The notes under the pieces were generated by a model, which was not told the origin of the DNA, searched no databases, and saw only the letters and a list, made by a program, of their open reading frames with translations. The position numbers were made by a program, and so were the translations under genes. This document shows positions 1 through 8,524 of a stretch of DNA of 64,000 nt, one piece after another. The DNA comes from Marinomonas profundimaris. Its GTDB lineage: Bacteria; Pseudomonadota; Gammaproteobacteria; Pseudomonadales; Marinomonadaceae. The DNA lies in the NCBI RefSeq assembly GCF_000508165.1, contig NZ_AYOZ01000034.1, positions 229,934 to 293,933 of the forward strand. The letters are read 5' to 3'. Numbering within the stretch: the first letter of the stretch is position 1; the number at the start of each line of letters is the position of its first letter.

Positions 1-311
1 ATGTGCCAAGAAAGATCCGACTCGCCGGTGACTGGCGGAATGGTAGGAATGCCCCAACCTTCATCTGAGTTGTAATATTCGTCTGCTACGCCCATAGCAA
101 AAGTGGGTTTTTTATCGATAAAAAACTCTAAACCGTGATCATTGTAAAAAAGAATGATGACGTCAGGTTTTTTCTCGTTTAGCCAATCCCGTACCGGTGG
201 ATAACCATCAAAAAAAGGTTTCCAATAAGGGGTTTCTTCCAATCCATTCGCCATTGCGTTCGCAATCGCCGGAATATGGGAAGTCGTTACTGCTCCAATA
301 ATTTTAGCCAT
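1..311 (-). CDS. ligB: Protocatechuate 4,5-dioxygenase beta (catalytic) subunit, partial
   Basis: Partial: the first 103 codons are present and the 3' part lies outside the window. LigB-type class III extradiol dioxygenases use a non-haem Fe(II) to open protocatechuate (or gallate) between carbons 4 and 5. The N-terminus shows a family-like GAVTTSHIP stretch with a histidine at residue 12, and a second histidine in FYNDHG at residue 59; these match the two iron-binding histidines known for LigB. The third ligand, a glutamate, would lie in the missing part. The ATG overlaps the ligA stop codon by one base (TAATG), so translation is probably coupled and the two subunits made in equal amounts. 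Last visible gene of the leftward lig operon. Confidence 0.9.
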   Translation of the reverse strand, partial: MAKIIGAVTTSHIPAIANAMANGLEETPYWKPFFDGYPPVRDWLNEKKPDVIILFYNDHGLEFFIDKKPTFAMGVADEYYNSDEGWGIPTIPPVTGESDLSWH

Positions 312-673
312 TAGACTTCTCCTCGACCGTTTCTTTCTAACATTGCTTTGAATTCATCCGTGCTCATGCCCGTTTGTAATCCACCAATGTCTTGCATGTT
401 TAGCTTTAGTAAGCCGGTAAACTTTGCTAAATAATAGATACTGCCACCTTCACGCAAAAGTCCGATCACATCTTTATTACGAATCGCTTCTTTTTGTGCT
501 TCCGTCAGTTTGAACTTCTCACAGTAGGCTTCTGGGTCCGCATTAAATGCATCGCGTGCTATCTGATCGTTAAACGAGTAACACATTTTATTTAAGCCGT
601 AGCCTTTTTTGGCCATCTGACCATCAAAAAGGTACGTGCCTTGAAATTTTCGATCTGTATAGTTACTAGCCAT
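311..673 (-). CDS. ligA: Protocatechuate 4,5-dioxygenase alpha subunit
   Basis: Small all-helical subunit (120 aa) that packs over the active site of LigB in the alpha2beta2 protocatechuate 4,5-dioxygenase. Typical family segments are visible: an early lysine/tyrosine-rich part, the central LTEAQKEAIRNKD stretch and the segment DIGGLQTGMSTDEF near the C-terminus. Length is normal for LigA. It follows ligI with a 42-base gap and overlaps ligB by one base. LigA and LigB as separate neighbouring genes favour a protocatechuate-type enzyme over gallate dioxygenase GalA/DesB, where both are fused in one chain. Substrate choice cannot be settled from sequence alone. Confidence 0.9.
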   Translation of the reverse strand: MASNYTDRKFQGTYLFDGQMAKKGYGLNKMCYSFNDQIARDAFNADPEAYCEKFKLTEAQKEAIRNKDVIGLLREGGSIYYLAKFTGLLKLNMQDIGGLQTGMSTDEFKAMLERNGRGEV

Positions 674-715
674 GTCGGTAACCTCTATTTTTATACGTTT
701 GTCGCGTTATTAGGA

Positions 716-1588
716 TTACTTCCAATAAAGACACATTGGATTATCGACCAATAACGCTTGTTGGAGCGCTTGTGTTGGCGCGATATGAGGAATGACATCC
801 ACAAGGTGACCGTCATTTGGCGCTTCTACCTTCATATTTGGGTGCGGCCAATCCGTGCCCCACAAAACACGATCAGAGAACTTCTCAACTAACGTACGCG
901 CAAAAGGATATACATCGGAATAATCTGGCGCGTGCTGTGTTAAACGCTCTGGGCAGCTCACCTTACACCAAACATTGTCGTTGTCTGCCATGAAGTTAAC
1001 AAAGCGCTGGAAGTCAGGATGATCAACGCCATTTTTCACATTCGGGGTGCCCATGTGATCCACAACAATCGTCGTGTTCAACGCTTTCAAGAAAGGGATC
1101 AAATCTTCTAGATCGGCGGCTTCAAAATACACCACGATGTGCCAACCAAAAGGACGAATTTTTTCCGCAATCGAGAAAAACACGTCTCGTGGCGTGCTGT
1201 CGACAAGACGTTTAACAAAATTAAAACGTACGCCTCGAACACCCGCCGCGTGCATTTTTTCAATTTCTTCATGGGTTATTGAATCATCAACAAACGCCAC
1301 CCCACGAGCTAAATCCCCTGCGGTTTCTAACGCATCGATCAACGCAGCGTTGTCGGTGCTATGACAAGACGCTTGAACAATCACGTTACGGGAAAAGCCC
1401 AAATGATCACGCAAGGCAAACAACTGCTCTTTTGACGCATCGCACGGCGTGTATTTACGTTTTGGGTGATAAGGAAATTTATCCGCTGGACCAAAAACGT
1501 GACAATGCGCATCCACCGCACCCGCTGGCGCCTTGAACGTCGGCTTGCTTGGAGCAGAGTGAAATGGAATATAATCTTTGTCCATCAT
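716..1588 (-). CDS. ligI: 2-pyrone-4,6-dicarboxylate lactonase (hydrolase)
   Basis: Amidohydrolase-superfamily enzyme (290 aa) that reversibly opens 2-pyrone-4,6-dicarboxylate to 4-oxalomesaconate. The N-terminus carries AVDAHCHVFGP with the HxH motif, a middle VVDHMG segment supplies another conserved histidine, and the C-terminal part has the GTDWPHPN segment with the conserved aspartate. The ATG at 1588 was chosen because AGG lies ten bases upstream; a TTG at 1594 has its Shine-Dalgarno too close. It sits between galD and ligA in one leftward operon. LigI implies that pyrone dicarboxylate is an intermediate, which needs a LigC-type dehydrogenase that is not in the window. Confidence 0.9.
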   Translation of the reverse strand: MMDKDYIPFHSAPSKPTFKAPAGAVDAHCHVFGPADKFPYHPKRKYTPCDASKEQLFALRDHLGFSRNVIVQASCHSTDNAALIDALETAGDLARGVAFVDDSITHEEIEKMHAAGVRGVRFNFVKRLVDSTPRDVFFSIAEKIRPFGWHIVVYFEAADLEDLIPFLKALNTTIVVDHMGTPNVKNGVDHPDFQRFVNFMADNDNVWCKVSCPERLTQHAPDYSDVYPFARTLVEKFSDRVLWGTDWPHPNMKVEAPNDGHLVDVIPHIAPTQALQQALLVDNPMCLYWK

Positions 1589-1628
1589 GTTCAAATACCT
1601 ATTTTAAAATTCGTTAAATCGTCAGCAC

Positions 1629-2717
1629 TTATAGGCCGTTACTATGCGCAAAGACTTGCCCATCAAACAGCTTTCTCGCGGTACGTAGAATCGCCGCCGA
1701 GCCAACATCGCCATTGTCTTCTTGATCCAAAATGACCGTCATGGCGCCAATCGGATGCTCCACATCCAAGGTCATGCGTGAAGCAGACTTAAACTTAGCC
1801 ACTTCATTGGCGGGCGAGCCTTTTAATACCGCCGCCGTTGCAACACTCACCGCCCCCAAAACACCAATAGAAGCATGACAACGATGTGGAATAAACGTGC
1901 GCGTTGAAATCGCACCGCCATTGGTTGCTGCACTCACCATGGTCATTTTAGGCACAGATTTGTCTTTCACATCGCCCAAATTCATCATCGGGCCGACCTG
2001 CAATCGAATCGATTCTAACTTTGCTCGCAGCGCATCATTGGCTTCGAGCTCTTCACGAGATTCTTGCCCTGTGATGCCCATATCAGCCGCACGCATAACC
2101 ACCACTGGCATGCCGTTGTCGATACAGGTTACTGCCACGCCATCGATCACATCAACAATGTTACCAGTTGGCAATAACGCACCGCAGCTTGATCCCGCGG
2201 TATCTTGGAAAACAATCGGCACTGCCGCCGAAAAGCCAGGTACGCCGTCAATGCGAGCATCGCCTTCGTACTGCACTTCGCCGCCTTTAACCAATACACG
2301 AGCAACTGCGATTTGTCCGGTGTTTTCCATGAAGATTCGAACCGAGGTTTCCCCTTCAAGACCGTTCACTAAACCACGCTCAATCGCAAACGGGGCAATA
2401 CCCGCTAAAATATTGCCGCAGTTTTGTGCGTCCGTCACAATCGCCTGATCAACAAACACCTGCAGGAACAAATAATCAACATCTGCGTCGTCGCGTTCCG
2501 ACTTTTTCACCACGGCGACTTTAGAAGCAAGAGGATCCGCACCGCCAATGCCGTCAATTTGACGTTCATCCGGCGAGCCCATTACACGCAATAAAAATTG
2601 CGCGCGCGCCTCGATATCCGTCGGCAAATCCGCCGCCAAAAAGTAAGCCCCTTTCGAGGTGCCGCCACGCATCCACATGCAAGGCGCACTTTTTAGGACG
2701 CCAGATGCGTTAGACAT
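1629..2717 (-). CDS. galD: 4-oxalomesaconate tautomerase (PrpF family)
   Basis: PrpF-family isomerase (362 aa), two-domain diaminopimelate-epimerase fold. In this setting the expected job is keto/enol tautomerisation of 4-oxalomesaconate before hydration (GalD in Pseudomonas, LigU in Sphingobium). The N-terminal [13 protein letters not shown] segment is the PrpF signature, followed by a CGALLPTGN segment and a C-terminal [10 protein letters not shown] segment. The start lies inside the end of ligK with an 8-base overlap, showing tight operon organisation. The alternative, a methylaconitate isomerase of propionate metabolism, is unlikely because no prp genes are near. Confidence 0.87.
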   Translation of the reverse strand: MSNASGVLKSAPCMWMRGGTSKGAYFLAADLPTDIEARAQFLLRVMGSPDERQIDGIGGADPLASKVAVVKKSERDDADVDYLFLQVFVDQAIVTDAQNCGNILAGIAPFAIERGLVNGLEGETSVRIFMENTGQIAVARVLVKGGEVQYEGDARIDGVPGFSAAVPIVFQDTAGSSCGALLPTGNIVDVIDGVAVTCIDNGMPVVVMRAADMGITGQESREELEANDALRAKLESIRLQVGPMMNLGDVKDKSVPKMTMVSAATNGGAISTRTFIPHRCHASIGVLGAVSVATAAVLKGSPANEVAKFKSASRMTLDVEHPIGAMTVILDQEDNGDVGSAAILRTARKLFDGQVFAHSNGL

Positions 2718-3387
2718 ACTTAAGGCCTTTTTCTTTCAAACGTGGACGCATTTCATAGATGTCCAAGCCCAGTTCGCCATTTGCCATTCGAACGCGTTTT
2801 GCTTCTTCATTTACCATGCGTTTACGAGCAAGCTCTAACACTTCCGCGGCACTTTCACGACGCACAACCACAACACCGTCGTCGTCTGCGACAATCACAT
2901 CACCAGGGTTTACCAAAGCATCTGCGCACACCATAGGCACGTTAACAGAACCCACGGTTTCTTTAATGGTGCCTTCAGAGAAAATGGCTTTTGACCAAAC
3001 AGGAAAATCCATTTGACGAAGATCGCGCGTATCACGAACGCCGCCGTCGATGATCAGACCCACCACACCGCGAGACTGAGCCGATGTCGCCAACAAGTCA
3101 CCAAAAAAACCGTGATTAGAAGGCGATGTAGGTGCGAACACCATGACGTCGCCTGCTTTACACTGTTCAATCGCCACGTGCATCATCCAGTTGTCGCCCG
3201 CCGCACCGGAAATGGTGATTGCGGAGCCGGCAATGGTTTTGTCCATTTGAATCGGGCGCATGTAATGCGCAAGCAAACCAATACGACCTTGAGACTCATG
3301 GATCGTCGCCACGCCGCATTCTGCCAAACCATCGATCACTGCTTGGTCTGCGCGTTCGATATTTTGCACAACAATATTATTTCGCAT
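2710..3387 (-). CDS. ligK: 4-carboxy-4-hydroxy-2-oxoadipate aldolase / oxaloacetate decarboxylase
   Basis: RraA-fold class II aldolase (225 aa), also called GalC. It cleaves 4-carboxy-4-hydroxy-2-oxoadipate into pyruvate and oxaloacetate, and the family also decarboxylates oxaloacetate. Visible features are the glycine-rich [14 protein letters not shown] segment, with the Arg-Asp pair that binds substrate and metal, and a [10 protein letters not shown] segment. The ATG at 3387 has an AAGGGA site about ten bases upstream. It is the second gene of the lig operon, 29 bases after ligJ, and overlaps galD by 8 bases. A plain RraA RNase regulator is less likely given the length and the pathway neighbours. 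Confidence 0.9.
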   Translation of the reverse strand: MRNNIVVQNIERADQAVIDGLAECGVATIHESQGRIGLLAHYMRPIQMDKTIAGSAITISGAAGDNWMMHVAIEQCKAGDVMVFAPTSPSNHGFFGDLLATSAQSRGVVGLIIDGGVRDTRDLRQMDFPVWSKAIFSEGTIKETVGSVNVPMVCADALVNPGDVIVADDDGVVVVRRESAAEVLELARKRMVNEEAKRVRMANGELGLDIYEMRPRLKEKGLKYV

Positions 3388-3416
3388 GATTTTTTATTCC
3401 CTTGTAATCGAAAGTC

Positions 3417-4424
3417 TTACGCTTTTAATCGTGAAAAGACACGACGCGCATTACCTTCAAAGATGGCTTGTTTCTGCTCAGCATTCAACGCCGTGTTGTT
3501 ATCGATGTAACGCTTAGTATCATCAAAATAATGGCCCGTTTCTGGGTCAATACCCCGTACGGCACCAATCATTTCAGAAGCGAATAAGATGTTTTTCGTT
3601 GGAATAATGTCCAATAGCAAATCAATGCCGCGCTGATGGTAGACGCAAGTATCAAAGTAGACGTTATTCAACACGCGCTCAGCCAGATCAAAACCTTGAT
3701 CTTGCGCCATGCCGCGGAAACGTCCCCAATGGTAAGGCACCGCACCGCCACCATGTGGAATGATGATTTTCAGTTCAGGGAAATCTTTAAACACATCCGA
3801 CATCATGAGCTGTTGGAAACCAGTCGTATCAGCCCCCAGATAATGTGAACCTGTTGTGTGGAAACAGTCATTACAAGCGGCACTTACGTGAATCATCGCA
3901 GGAATGTCGTATTCACACATTTTTTCGTAGATAGGGTAAAAAGAACGATCGCCCAACGACTTATCTTGCCAGTAACCGCCGCTTGGATCCGGATTCAAGT
4001 TGATGCCAAGGAATCCCATTTCTTCAATGGTACGGACAATTTCGCCGACAGACTTAGCAGGATCAACACCAGGAGATTGAGGCAATTGCGCAACAGGTGC
4101 AAAGTTTTCTGGGAATAAGTCACACACGCGACGAATTAAGTCGTTTTGATGTTCCGTCCAATATTGGCTCGTGTATTCATTGCCAATGTGGTGTCCCATC
4201 CAACTCGCACGCGGAGAAAAGATGGTTAGGTCCGTGCCTCGCTCTTGTTGCAAACGCAGCTGGTTATTAATAATGCTGTCACGAATTTCGTCATCCGACA
4301 CTATGACTTTGCCCTTTTCACCGGTAAAAGAAGGGTCTTTAGCAACCTCAGCTTTCTGCTTATCTCGGTACTCACCAACACCGGGCGGTGTTGTCGTGTA
4401 ATGTCCATGGCAATCTATAATCAT
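3417..4424 (-). CDS. ligJ: 4-oxalomesaconate hydratase (amidohydrolase type)
   Basis: First gene of the leftward lig operon (335 aa). LigJ-type hydratases are metal-dependent amidohydrolase-superfamily proteins that add water to 4-oxalomesaconate to give 4-carboxy-4-hydroxy-2-oxoadipate. The N-terminus MIIDCHGHYTT supplies the HxH metal motif; later conserved histidines lie in AMIHVSAACND and IIPHGGGAVPYHWGR. It resembles the Sphingobium LigJ type rather than the unrelated LmbE-like GalB hydratase of Pseudomonas putida. A GAGAG element precedes the ATG. Its promoter should lie in the long intergenic region shared with the TRAP operon. Confidence 0.88.
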   Translation of the reverse strand: MIIDCHGHYTTTPPGVGEYRDKQKAEVAKDPSFTGEKGKVIVSDDEIRDSIINNQLRLQQERGTDLTIFSPRASWMGHHIGNEYTSQYWTEHQNDLIRRVCDLFPENFAPVAQLPQSPGVDPAKSVGEIVRTIEEMGFLGINLNPDPSGGYWQDKSLGDRSFYPIYEKMCEYDIPAMIHVSAACNDCFHTTGSHYLGADTTGFQQLMMSDVFKDFPELKIIIPHGGGAVPYHWGRFRGMAQDQGFDLAERVLNNVYFDTCVYHQRGIDLLLDIIPTKNILFASEMIGAVRGIDPETGHYFDDTKRYIDNNTALNAEQKQAIFEGNARRVFSRLKA

Positions 4425-5046
4425 GTTACTGCTCTCTATTCTTATTTAAGGTAACAAAGTGCTGCGCGACAGAAGTGAATAAAGCCATTCCATCACAATC
4501 TGTTGAGAGTATTCTTTCATGGGGACAATTTGGCTATTTCAATTTAGCCGAAAGGGTATTGTATTTTGATATAGGTGTTTTTTAGTACAGATAAGACATC
4601 TGCTCATTTGAGTTATTTTTCTTGAATAATCGAACCCCATTTCTTTTTTCTCCCACGCTTCATTTCGAAAATCATATTGATATATATGGCTTTTTTCAAA
4701 CTCCCCTAGCGATAATGTTTTTTGTATTCCCTTTTCGATATACGAGAGTCATAAAAAATTCATTTCTAAAAATGCAAAAATTACGACACTTTGGTGCGGT
4801 TGCTTGGCAAAGCAGTCCTAAAAACACATATCTCATGGTTCAAAACAACAGAAATCTAAACTGGGTTTCTGTAGTTGCGTACCCATAAGAAAAAATATAG
4901 GGTATTTTTAAAATGATCCTATATTATTTAGGGGCTTAAAGCGCTGGTTACGAATACGAGACAGCCTACCTCATGACGACCTTGGGGTAGAAAATACAAA
5001 AATAAAACGATCGGGACACTTAAGATCCCAGCCTGGAGACGTAAAA
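4425..5046. promoter_or_regulatory. Divergent control region between the lig operon and the TRAP operon
   Basis: 622 bases without a credible gene, more AT-rich than its surroundings. It must hold the start signals for ligJ (leftward) and dctP (rightward). Two inverted repeats stand out: GGCTA at 4532-4536 with TAGCC at 4545-4549, and a perfect 8-bp repeat AATATAGG at 4894-4901 with CCTATATT at 4918-4925. Either could bind a regulator. No regulator gene lies in the visible part of the cluster. No convincing sigma-54 or sigma-70 hexamer pair was found. Confidence 0.5.
4894..4925. repeat. Inverted repeat upstream of dctP
   Basis: Perfect 8-base arms (AATATAGG / CCTATATT) separated by 16 AT-rich bases, 122 bases before the dctP start. 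Candidate operator; a terminator is unlikely because the stem is AT-rich and no T run follows. Confidence 0.45.
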
Positions 5047-6060
5047 ATGAATCTAACCAAAAAAATCACCCTCGGTTTAATGGCAGCGGGTGCAGTCAGT
5101 GCCGTTAGCGCAGCAGACCTTACTCTTACTATTGGCCACGTTGACCCTCAAGATTGGACATCGTCAAAAAAAGGCGCCGCTACTGAGGTCTTTAAAAACC
5201 TCGTTGAAGCTGAGTCCGGTGGTCGTATCGAAGTCAATGTATACCCTTCTGGCCAGCTTGGTGGTGAAACAGACCTTGTTCAATCCGCTCAAGAAGGCAC
5301 ACTTAGCATGGCCATGGTGTCTGGCGCTTTTGCTAAAGTCTGTAAAGAAGCCGCTGTCCTAGAAATTCCATACTTATTCCCATCAGCCCCAATCGCATGG
5401 GAAGTATTAGATGGTGAATTCGGTAAAGCATTGTCTCAACATTGCCTAGAAGAAAGTGGATTACGCACACTAGCGTATGGCGAAACAGGCTTTCGTAACT
5501 TCACTAACTCAAAACGTGCGGTTGCAGAACCTAAAGACATGAAAGGGCTGAAAATTCGCGTTCAAACTTTGCCTTTGTACGTTGAAATGGTAAAAGCGAT
5601 GGGCGCAGAGCCAACGCCAATCGCATGGCCTGAAGTACCATCCGCCCTAACAACTGGCGTTGTTGATGGTCAAGAAAACCCAATCAGTGTGATTGAAGCG
5701 AATAAATTCTATGAGTTCCAAAAATACTTAACACTAGACGGTCACGTCTATGGCACAGACTTCTTGCTAATGAATGAAGAACTGTATCAATCATTGAGCG
5801 ACGCAGATCGCGCCATCATTAACCGCGCAGCGAAAGTAGCCGGAACATTGGGCCGTGCCGTACAGCAATTCAACTCCGCAAAAGGGCTAAAATCATTGGC
5901 TAAAAATGGCATGGTGATCACCACTCCAACGCCAAGCCAAATGGCGAAGTTCCGTGATGCTGCACAACCAGCCGTGATCAATTGGCTGAAAGGTGAGGTA
6001 CAACCAGAGTGGATTGAACGTGCTCAAATGTCTGTAAAGGTTGTTAGTAACTCGCAATAA
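5047..6060 (+). CDS. TRAP transporter periplasmic substrate-binding protein (DctP family)
   Basis: 337 aa. A Sec signal peptide of about 22 residues ends in SAVSA before the mature part begins with DLTLTIGHV. DctP-type proteins bind small organic acids in the periplasm and deliver them to the DctQM membrane complex, driven by a sodium gradient. The family core is clear: GGETDLVQSAQEGT, then KIRVQ with the arginine that pairs with the substrate carboxylate, then GVVDGQENP. GGAG lies eight bases before the ATG. First gene of the dctPQM operon, divergent from the lig genes, so an aromatic acid or ring-cleavage acid is the inferred cargo. Confidence 0.92.
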   Translation: MNLTKKITLGLMAAGAVSAVSAADLTLTIGHVDPQDWTSSKKGAATEVFKNLVEAESGGRIEVNVYPSGQLGGETDLVQSAQEGTLSMAMVSGAFAKVCKEAAVLEIPYLFPSAPIAWEVLDGEFGKALSQHCLEESGLRTLAYGETGFRNFTNSKRAVAEPKDMKGLKIRVQTLPLYVEMVKAMGAEPTPIAWPEVPSALTTGVVDGQENPISVIEANKFYEFQKYLTLDGHVYGTDFLLMNEELYQSLSDADRAIINRAAKVAGTLGRAVQQFNSAKGLKSLAKNGMVITTPTPSQMAKFRDAAQPAVINWLKGEVQPEWIERAQMSVKVVSNSQ

Positions 6061-6081
6061 GCTATTCGTTTGAAATCAGGA

Positions 6082-6110
6082 GGCCGACAGCGATTTAATT
6101 TCTGTCGGCC
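6082..6110 (+). promoter_or_regulatory. Intercistronic hairpin between dctP and dctQ
   Basis: Perfect 9-bp inverted repeat (GGCCGACAG / CTGTCGGCC) with an 11-base loop, 22 bases after the dctP stop, followed by a short pyrimidine-rich stretch. It may protect the dctP mRNA 3' end or partly terminate transcription, giving more binding protein than permease. Confidence 0.6.
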
Positions 6111-6140
6111 ACCTTTCCTTTGTCACAACCCGGAATCACC

Positions 6141-6614
6141 ATGAAACGCCTCTACAAGAAAGTCCTCTCCATCTTAACTGGCACCTCCCTATTCGTTATT
6201 TTTGGCGTTATTTTAGTCAGTAGCATGAGTCGCTATTTATTAAATTCACCGATTCAATGGAGTGAAGAAGTAGCGAAATACGCCATGATTTACGGCACCA
6301 TGTTTGGCATGGCGCTGTGTTATTTAGAAGGCATACATATTCGTTTTACGTTTTTAGAGGATTTGGTTTCCGATAAGATCCGCCACTTTCTTCATTTTAT
6401 TTCTGACGCTATCGCCCTTATTAGTGGCGGAGTGATCGCCTATTCTGGTTACCTTTTCATGATGAAACGAGGCGGCATAAAAGCGCCGGGGACGGGCATT
6501 GAAATGTATTATTTTCAAGTCGCCATGGTCATCGGTGGCCTGTGCCTTATTATTGCAGCACTCATTCGACTCGCCGCGTATTTCCAACCTAAATCATCCG
6601 TAGAAGGACAATAA
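6141..6614 (+). CDS. TRAP transporter small permease (DctQ family)
   Basis: 157 aa with four predicted membrane helices, the usual size and topology for DctQ, which pairs with DctM. The helices begin around the segments FVIFGVILVSSM, AMIYGTMFGMAL, FISDAIALISGG and FQVAMVIGGLCL. WSEEVAKYA before helix 2 is typical of the family. The ATG at 6141 is preferred over an in-frame TTG at 6120, although neither has a strong Shine-Dalgarno site. It ends two bases before dctM. Confidence 0.88.
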   Translation: MKRLYKKVLSILTGTSLFVIFGVILVSSMSRYLLNSPIQWSEEVAKYAMIYGTMFGMALCYLEGIHIRFTFLEDLVSDKIRHFLHFISDAIALISGGVIAYSGYLFMMKRGGIKAPGTGIEMYYFQVAMVIGGLCLIIAALIRLAAYFQPKSSVEGQ

Positions 6615-6616
6615 TC

Positions 6617-7885
6617 ATGCTAGGTTTCGGAATTCTTATTGTTCTTTTGGTGATTGGTAGCCCTATTGCCTTTGCTATTTTATTGGGTGTTGTGGGTCAT
6701 GTTTACACTCTTCCATTCAATGTAAGTTTAGTGGCACAACGCATTTTCAGCGGGCTGGACTCGTTTTCAATTCTGGCCATTCCCTTATTCGTTCTAGCGG
6801 GTGAGTTAATGAACGAAAGTGGTATAACAGGCCGCATTATTAACTTTGCAAATGCCTTAGTTGGCCATATGCGCGCTGGCCTTGCTCATGTCAATATTTG
6901 GGCGTCGGTAATTTTTGCTGGGCTTTCTGGTTCTGCCGTTGCGGACACATCGGCACTGGGTCGTGTGTTTATTCCGACGATGGAAAAAGAAGGCTATCCG
7001 CGTGCGTTTGCAGCGGCACTAACAGCCGCATCGTCGGTTATCGGTCCGATGATTCCACCCAGCATTCCGGTGATTATTTACGCTTTAATCACCACCGGCG
7101 TGTCGGTTCCCGCTCTTTTCCTTGCTGGTGTCACACCAGGTTTATTCCTCGCTGTTGGCTTGTCCGTTTACGTGTATTTTTTTGCGGGCCATTACGCACC
7201 AATAAAAGCAAAGCTGTCCGTCAAAGAACGCTTAAAAGCCTTTGTGGATGCGTGGATTCCTTTGTTCATGCCCGTCTTCATTGTGGGCTCTATCCTAACG
7301 GGTATCGTTACGCCAACTGAGGCCGCGGCATTTGCCGCCGCGTACGCATTGTTAGCGGGTATATTCATTCTTAAGAGCTTGAAGCTATCGGACTTGCCTC
7401 GCGTCTTCATTCGAGCGATGCGCGATTCTTCTGTGATATTGATTGTGATCGGCGTGGTTGCCGCAGCAAATTGGCTACTAACTTTCTCTCGAGTGCCTCA
7501 AACGGTAAGTCAAATGGTACTAGAACAAGTGTCTAGCCCGTGGATGTTCTTGATTCTAGTCAACGTCATTTTGTTGGTTGTGGGGCTCTTTCTTGAAGGG
7601 ATCGCCGCCATGCTGATATTGCTGCCGATTCTACACCCTATCGCTATGAGCTTGGGTATTGATCCGGTTCACTTTGGTATTGTGGTAATTTTTAACTTAA
7701 TGATTGGCCTTGTGACACCACCGATGGGCATTTGCTTATTTGTCTCGAATTCCATTGCCAATGTCGGTATCGCCGCGATTTCAAGACAGATCATGCCGTT
7801 GTTCTTAGTGGAATTAGCAGTCTTGATATTAATCACCTTTGTTCCAAGTACGGTGACCTTCTTGCCGACGCTATTCGGGTACTAA
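6617..7885 (+). CDS. TRAP transporter large permease (DctM family)
   Basis: 422 aa, strongly hydrophobic with about 11 to 12 membrane helices. DctM forms the sodium-coupled elevator-type transport domain. Family segments are clear: AIPLFVLAGELMNESGI, the AGLSGSAVADTSALG segment, SSVIGPMIPPSIPVIIYA and the C-terminal GLVTPPMGICLFV. The serine- and glycine-rich loops match sodium-binding hairpins known for this family. It is the last gene of dctPQM and is followed by a strong terminator. Regulation with the divergent lig operon is inferred from position only. Confidence 0.92.
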   Translation: MLGFGILIVLLVIGSPIAFAILLGVVGHVYTLPFNVSLVAQRIFSGLDSFSILAIPLFVLAGELMNESGITGRIINFANALVGHMRAGLAHVNIWASVIFAGLSGSAVADTSALGRVFIPTMEKEGYPRAFAAALTAASSVIGPMIPPSIPVIIYALITTGVSVPALFLAGVTPGLFLAVGLSVYVYFFAGHYAPIKAKLSVKERLKAFVDAWIPLFMPVFIVGSILTGIVTPTEAAAFAAAYALLAGIFILKSLKLSDLPRVFIRAMRDSSVILIVIGVVAAANWLLTFSRVPQTVSQMVLEQVSSPWMFLILVNVILLVVGLFLEGIAAMLILLPILHPIAMSLGIDPVHFGIVVIFNLMIGLVTPPMGICLFVSNSIANVGIAAISRQIMPLFLVELAVLILITFVPSTVTFLPTLFGY

Positions 7886-7925
7886 GGCGCTGAGCTAATT
7901 ATTGATGATTAAAAATATCAGGCAT

Positions 7926-7956
7926 AAAAAAACGACGCATATTGCGTCGTTTTTTA
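7926..7956. terminator. Bidirectional terminator after dctM and the peroxiredoxin gene
   Basis: Stem AAAAAACGACGCA with TGCGTCGTTTTTT around a 3-base loop (7940-7942). A/T runs on both sides allow use from both strands; dctM and the peroxiredoxin gene converge here. Confidence 0.88.
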
Positions 7957-7983
7957 AATTCAATACGCCGTCTTTCTTACGAT

Positions 7984-8463
7984 TTACAGCTGAGACAACA
8001 CATATTCAGCAGAACTGACTTTGTACTCGCCCGGTTCATCCAGCCATAACTCCTGCACGATGCCGTTGGTAACCAACATAGCGTAGCGAAGGCTGCGGAT
8101 GCCCATTTTAGCCGCAGAGATGTCTAGTTCCATCCCCATAGAGCAAGTCAGCTCAGCCAAGCCGTCAGACGCCATCATTAAGTGCTCTGCGTTGTTCGCT
8201 TGACCCCAAGCGTTCATCACAAAAACATCGTTCACAGAAAGACAAATAATATCATCAATGCCTTTTGCTTTTAGATCATCATAATGAACAACATAACCCG
8301 GTAAATGGCTGGCGCTACACGTTGGTGTAAACGCACCAGGAACCGCAAACATCAATACGGTTTTTCCAGAAAAGAACTCCGTTACATCGATCGTCTCAGG
8401 CCCTTCTTCTCCCATGATTTGAAACGTACCATGGGGCAGCATATCGCCAACAAGAATAGACAT
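7984..8463 (-). CDS. Peroxiredoxin (Prx5 / AhpC-TSA family)
   Basis: 159 aa, normal for the Prx5 (type II) group, which reduces hydrogen peroxide and organic hydroperoxides using thiols such as glutathione or thioredoxin. The active site PGAFTPTCS carries the peroxidatic cysteine at about residue 49, with the conserved proline and threonine. A later cysteine lies in ELTCSMGMELD. No glutaredoxin domain is attached, so the electron donor must be separate. It is a single-gene unit. No OxyR site was recognised upstream. Confidence 0.88.
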   Translation of the reverse strand: MSILVGDMLPHGTFQIMGEEGPETIDVTEFFSGKTVLMFAVPGAFTPTCSASHLPGYVVHYDDLKAKGIDDIICLSVNDVFVMNAWGQANNAEHLMMASDGLAELTCSMGMELDISAAKMGIRSLRYAMLVTNGIVQELWLDEPGEYKVSSAEYVLSQL

Positions 8464-8524
8464 AGATTTTCTCCAGAGAAATTAAGTTATGCCAATCTTA
8501 ACGCAATCTCCCTGAGAAAACTCA

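Noticed and set aside
4791..4815. TGGTGC...TTGC stretch as a sigma-54 promoter of the TRAP operon
   Set aside because: The distance between GG and GC is wrong for the -24/-12 elements.
4622..4888. 88-codon open frame in the lig/TRAP intergenic region
   Set aside because: AT-rich, aromatic-rich composition unlike the neighbours, no ribosome site and no recognisable domain; treated as noncoding.
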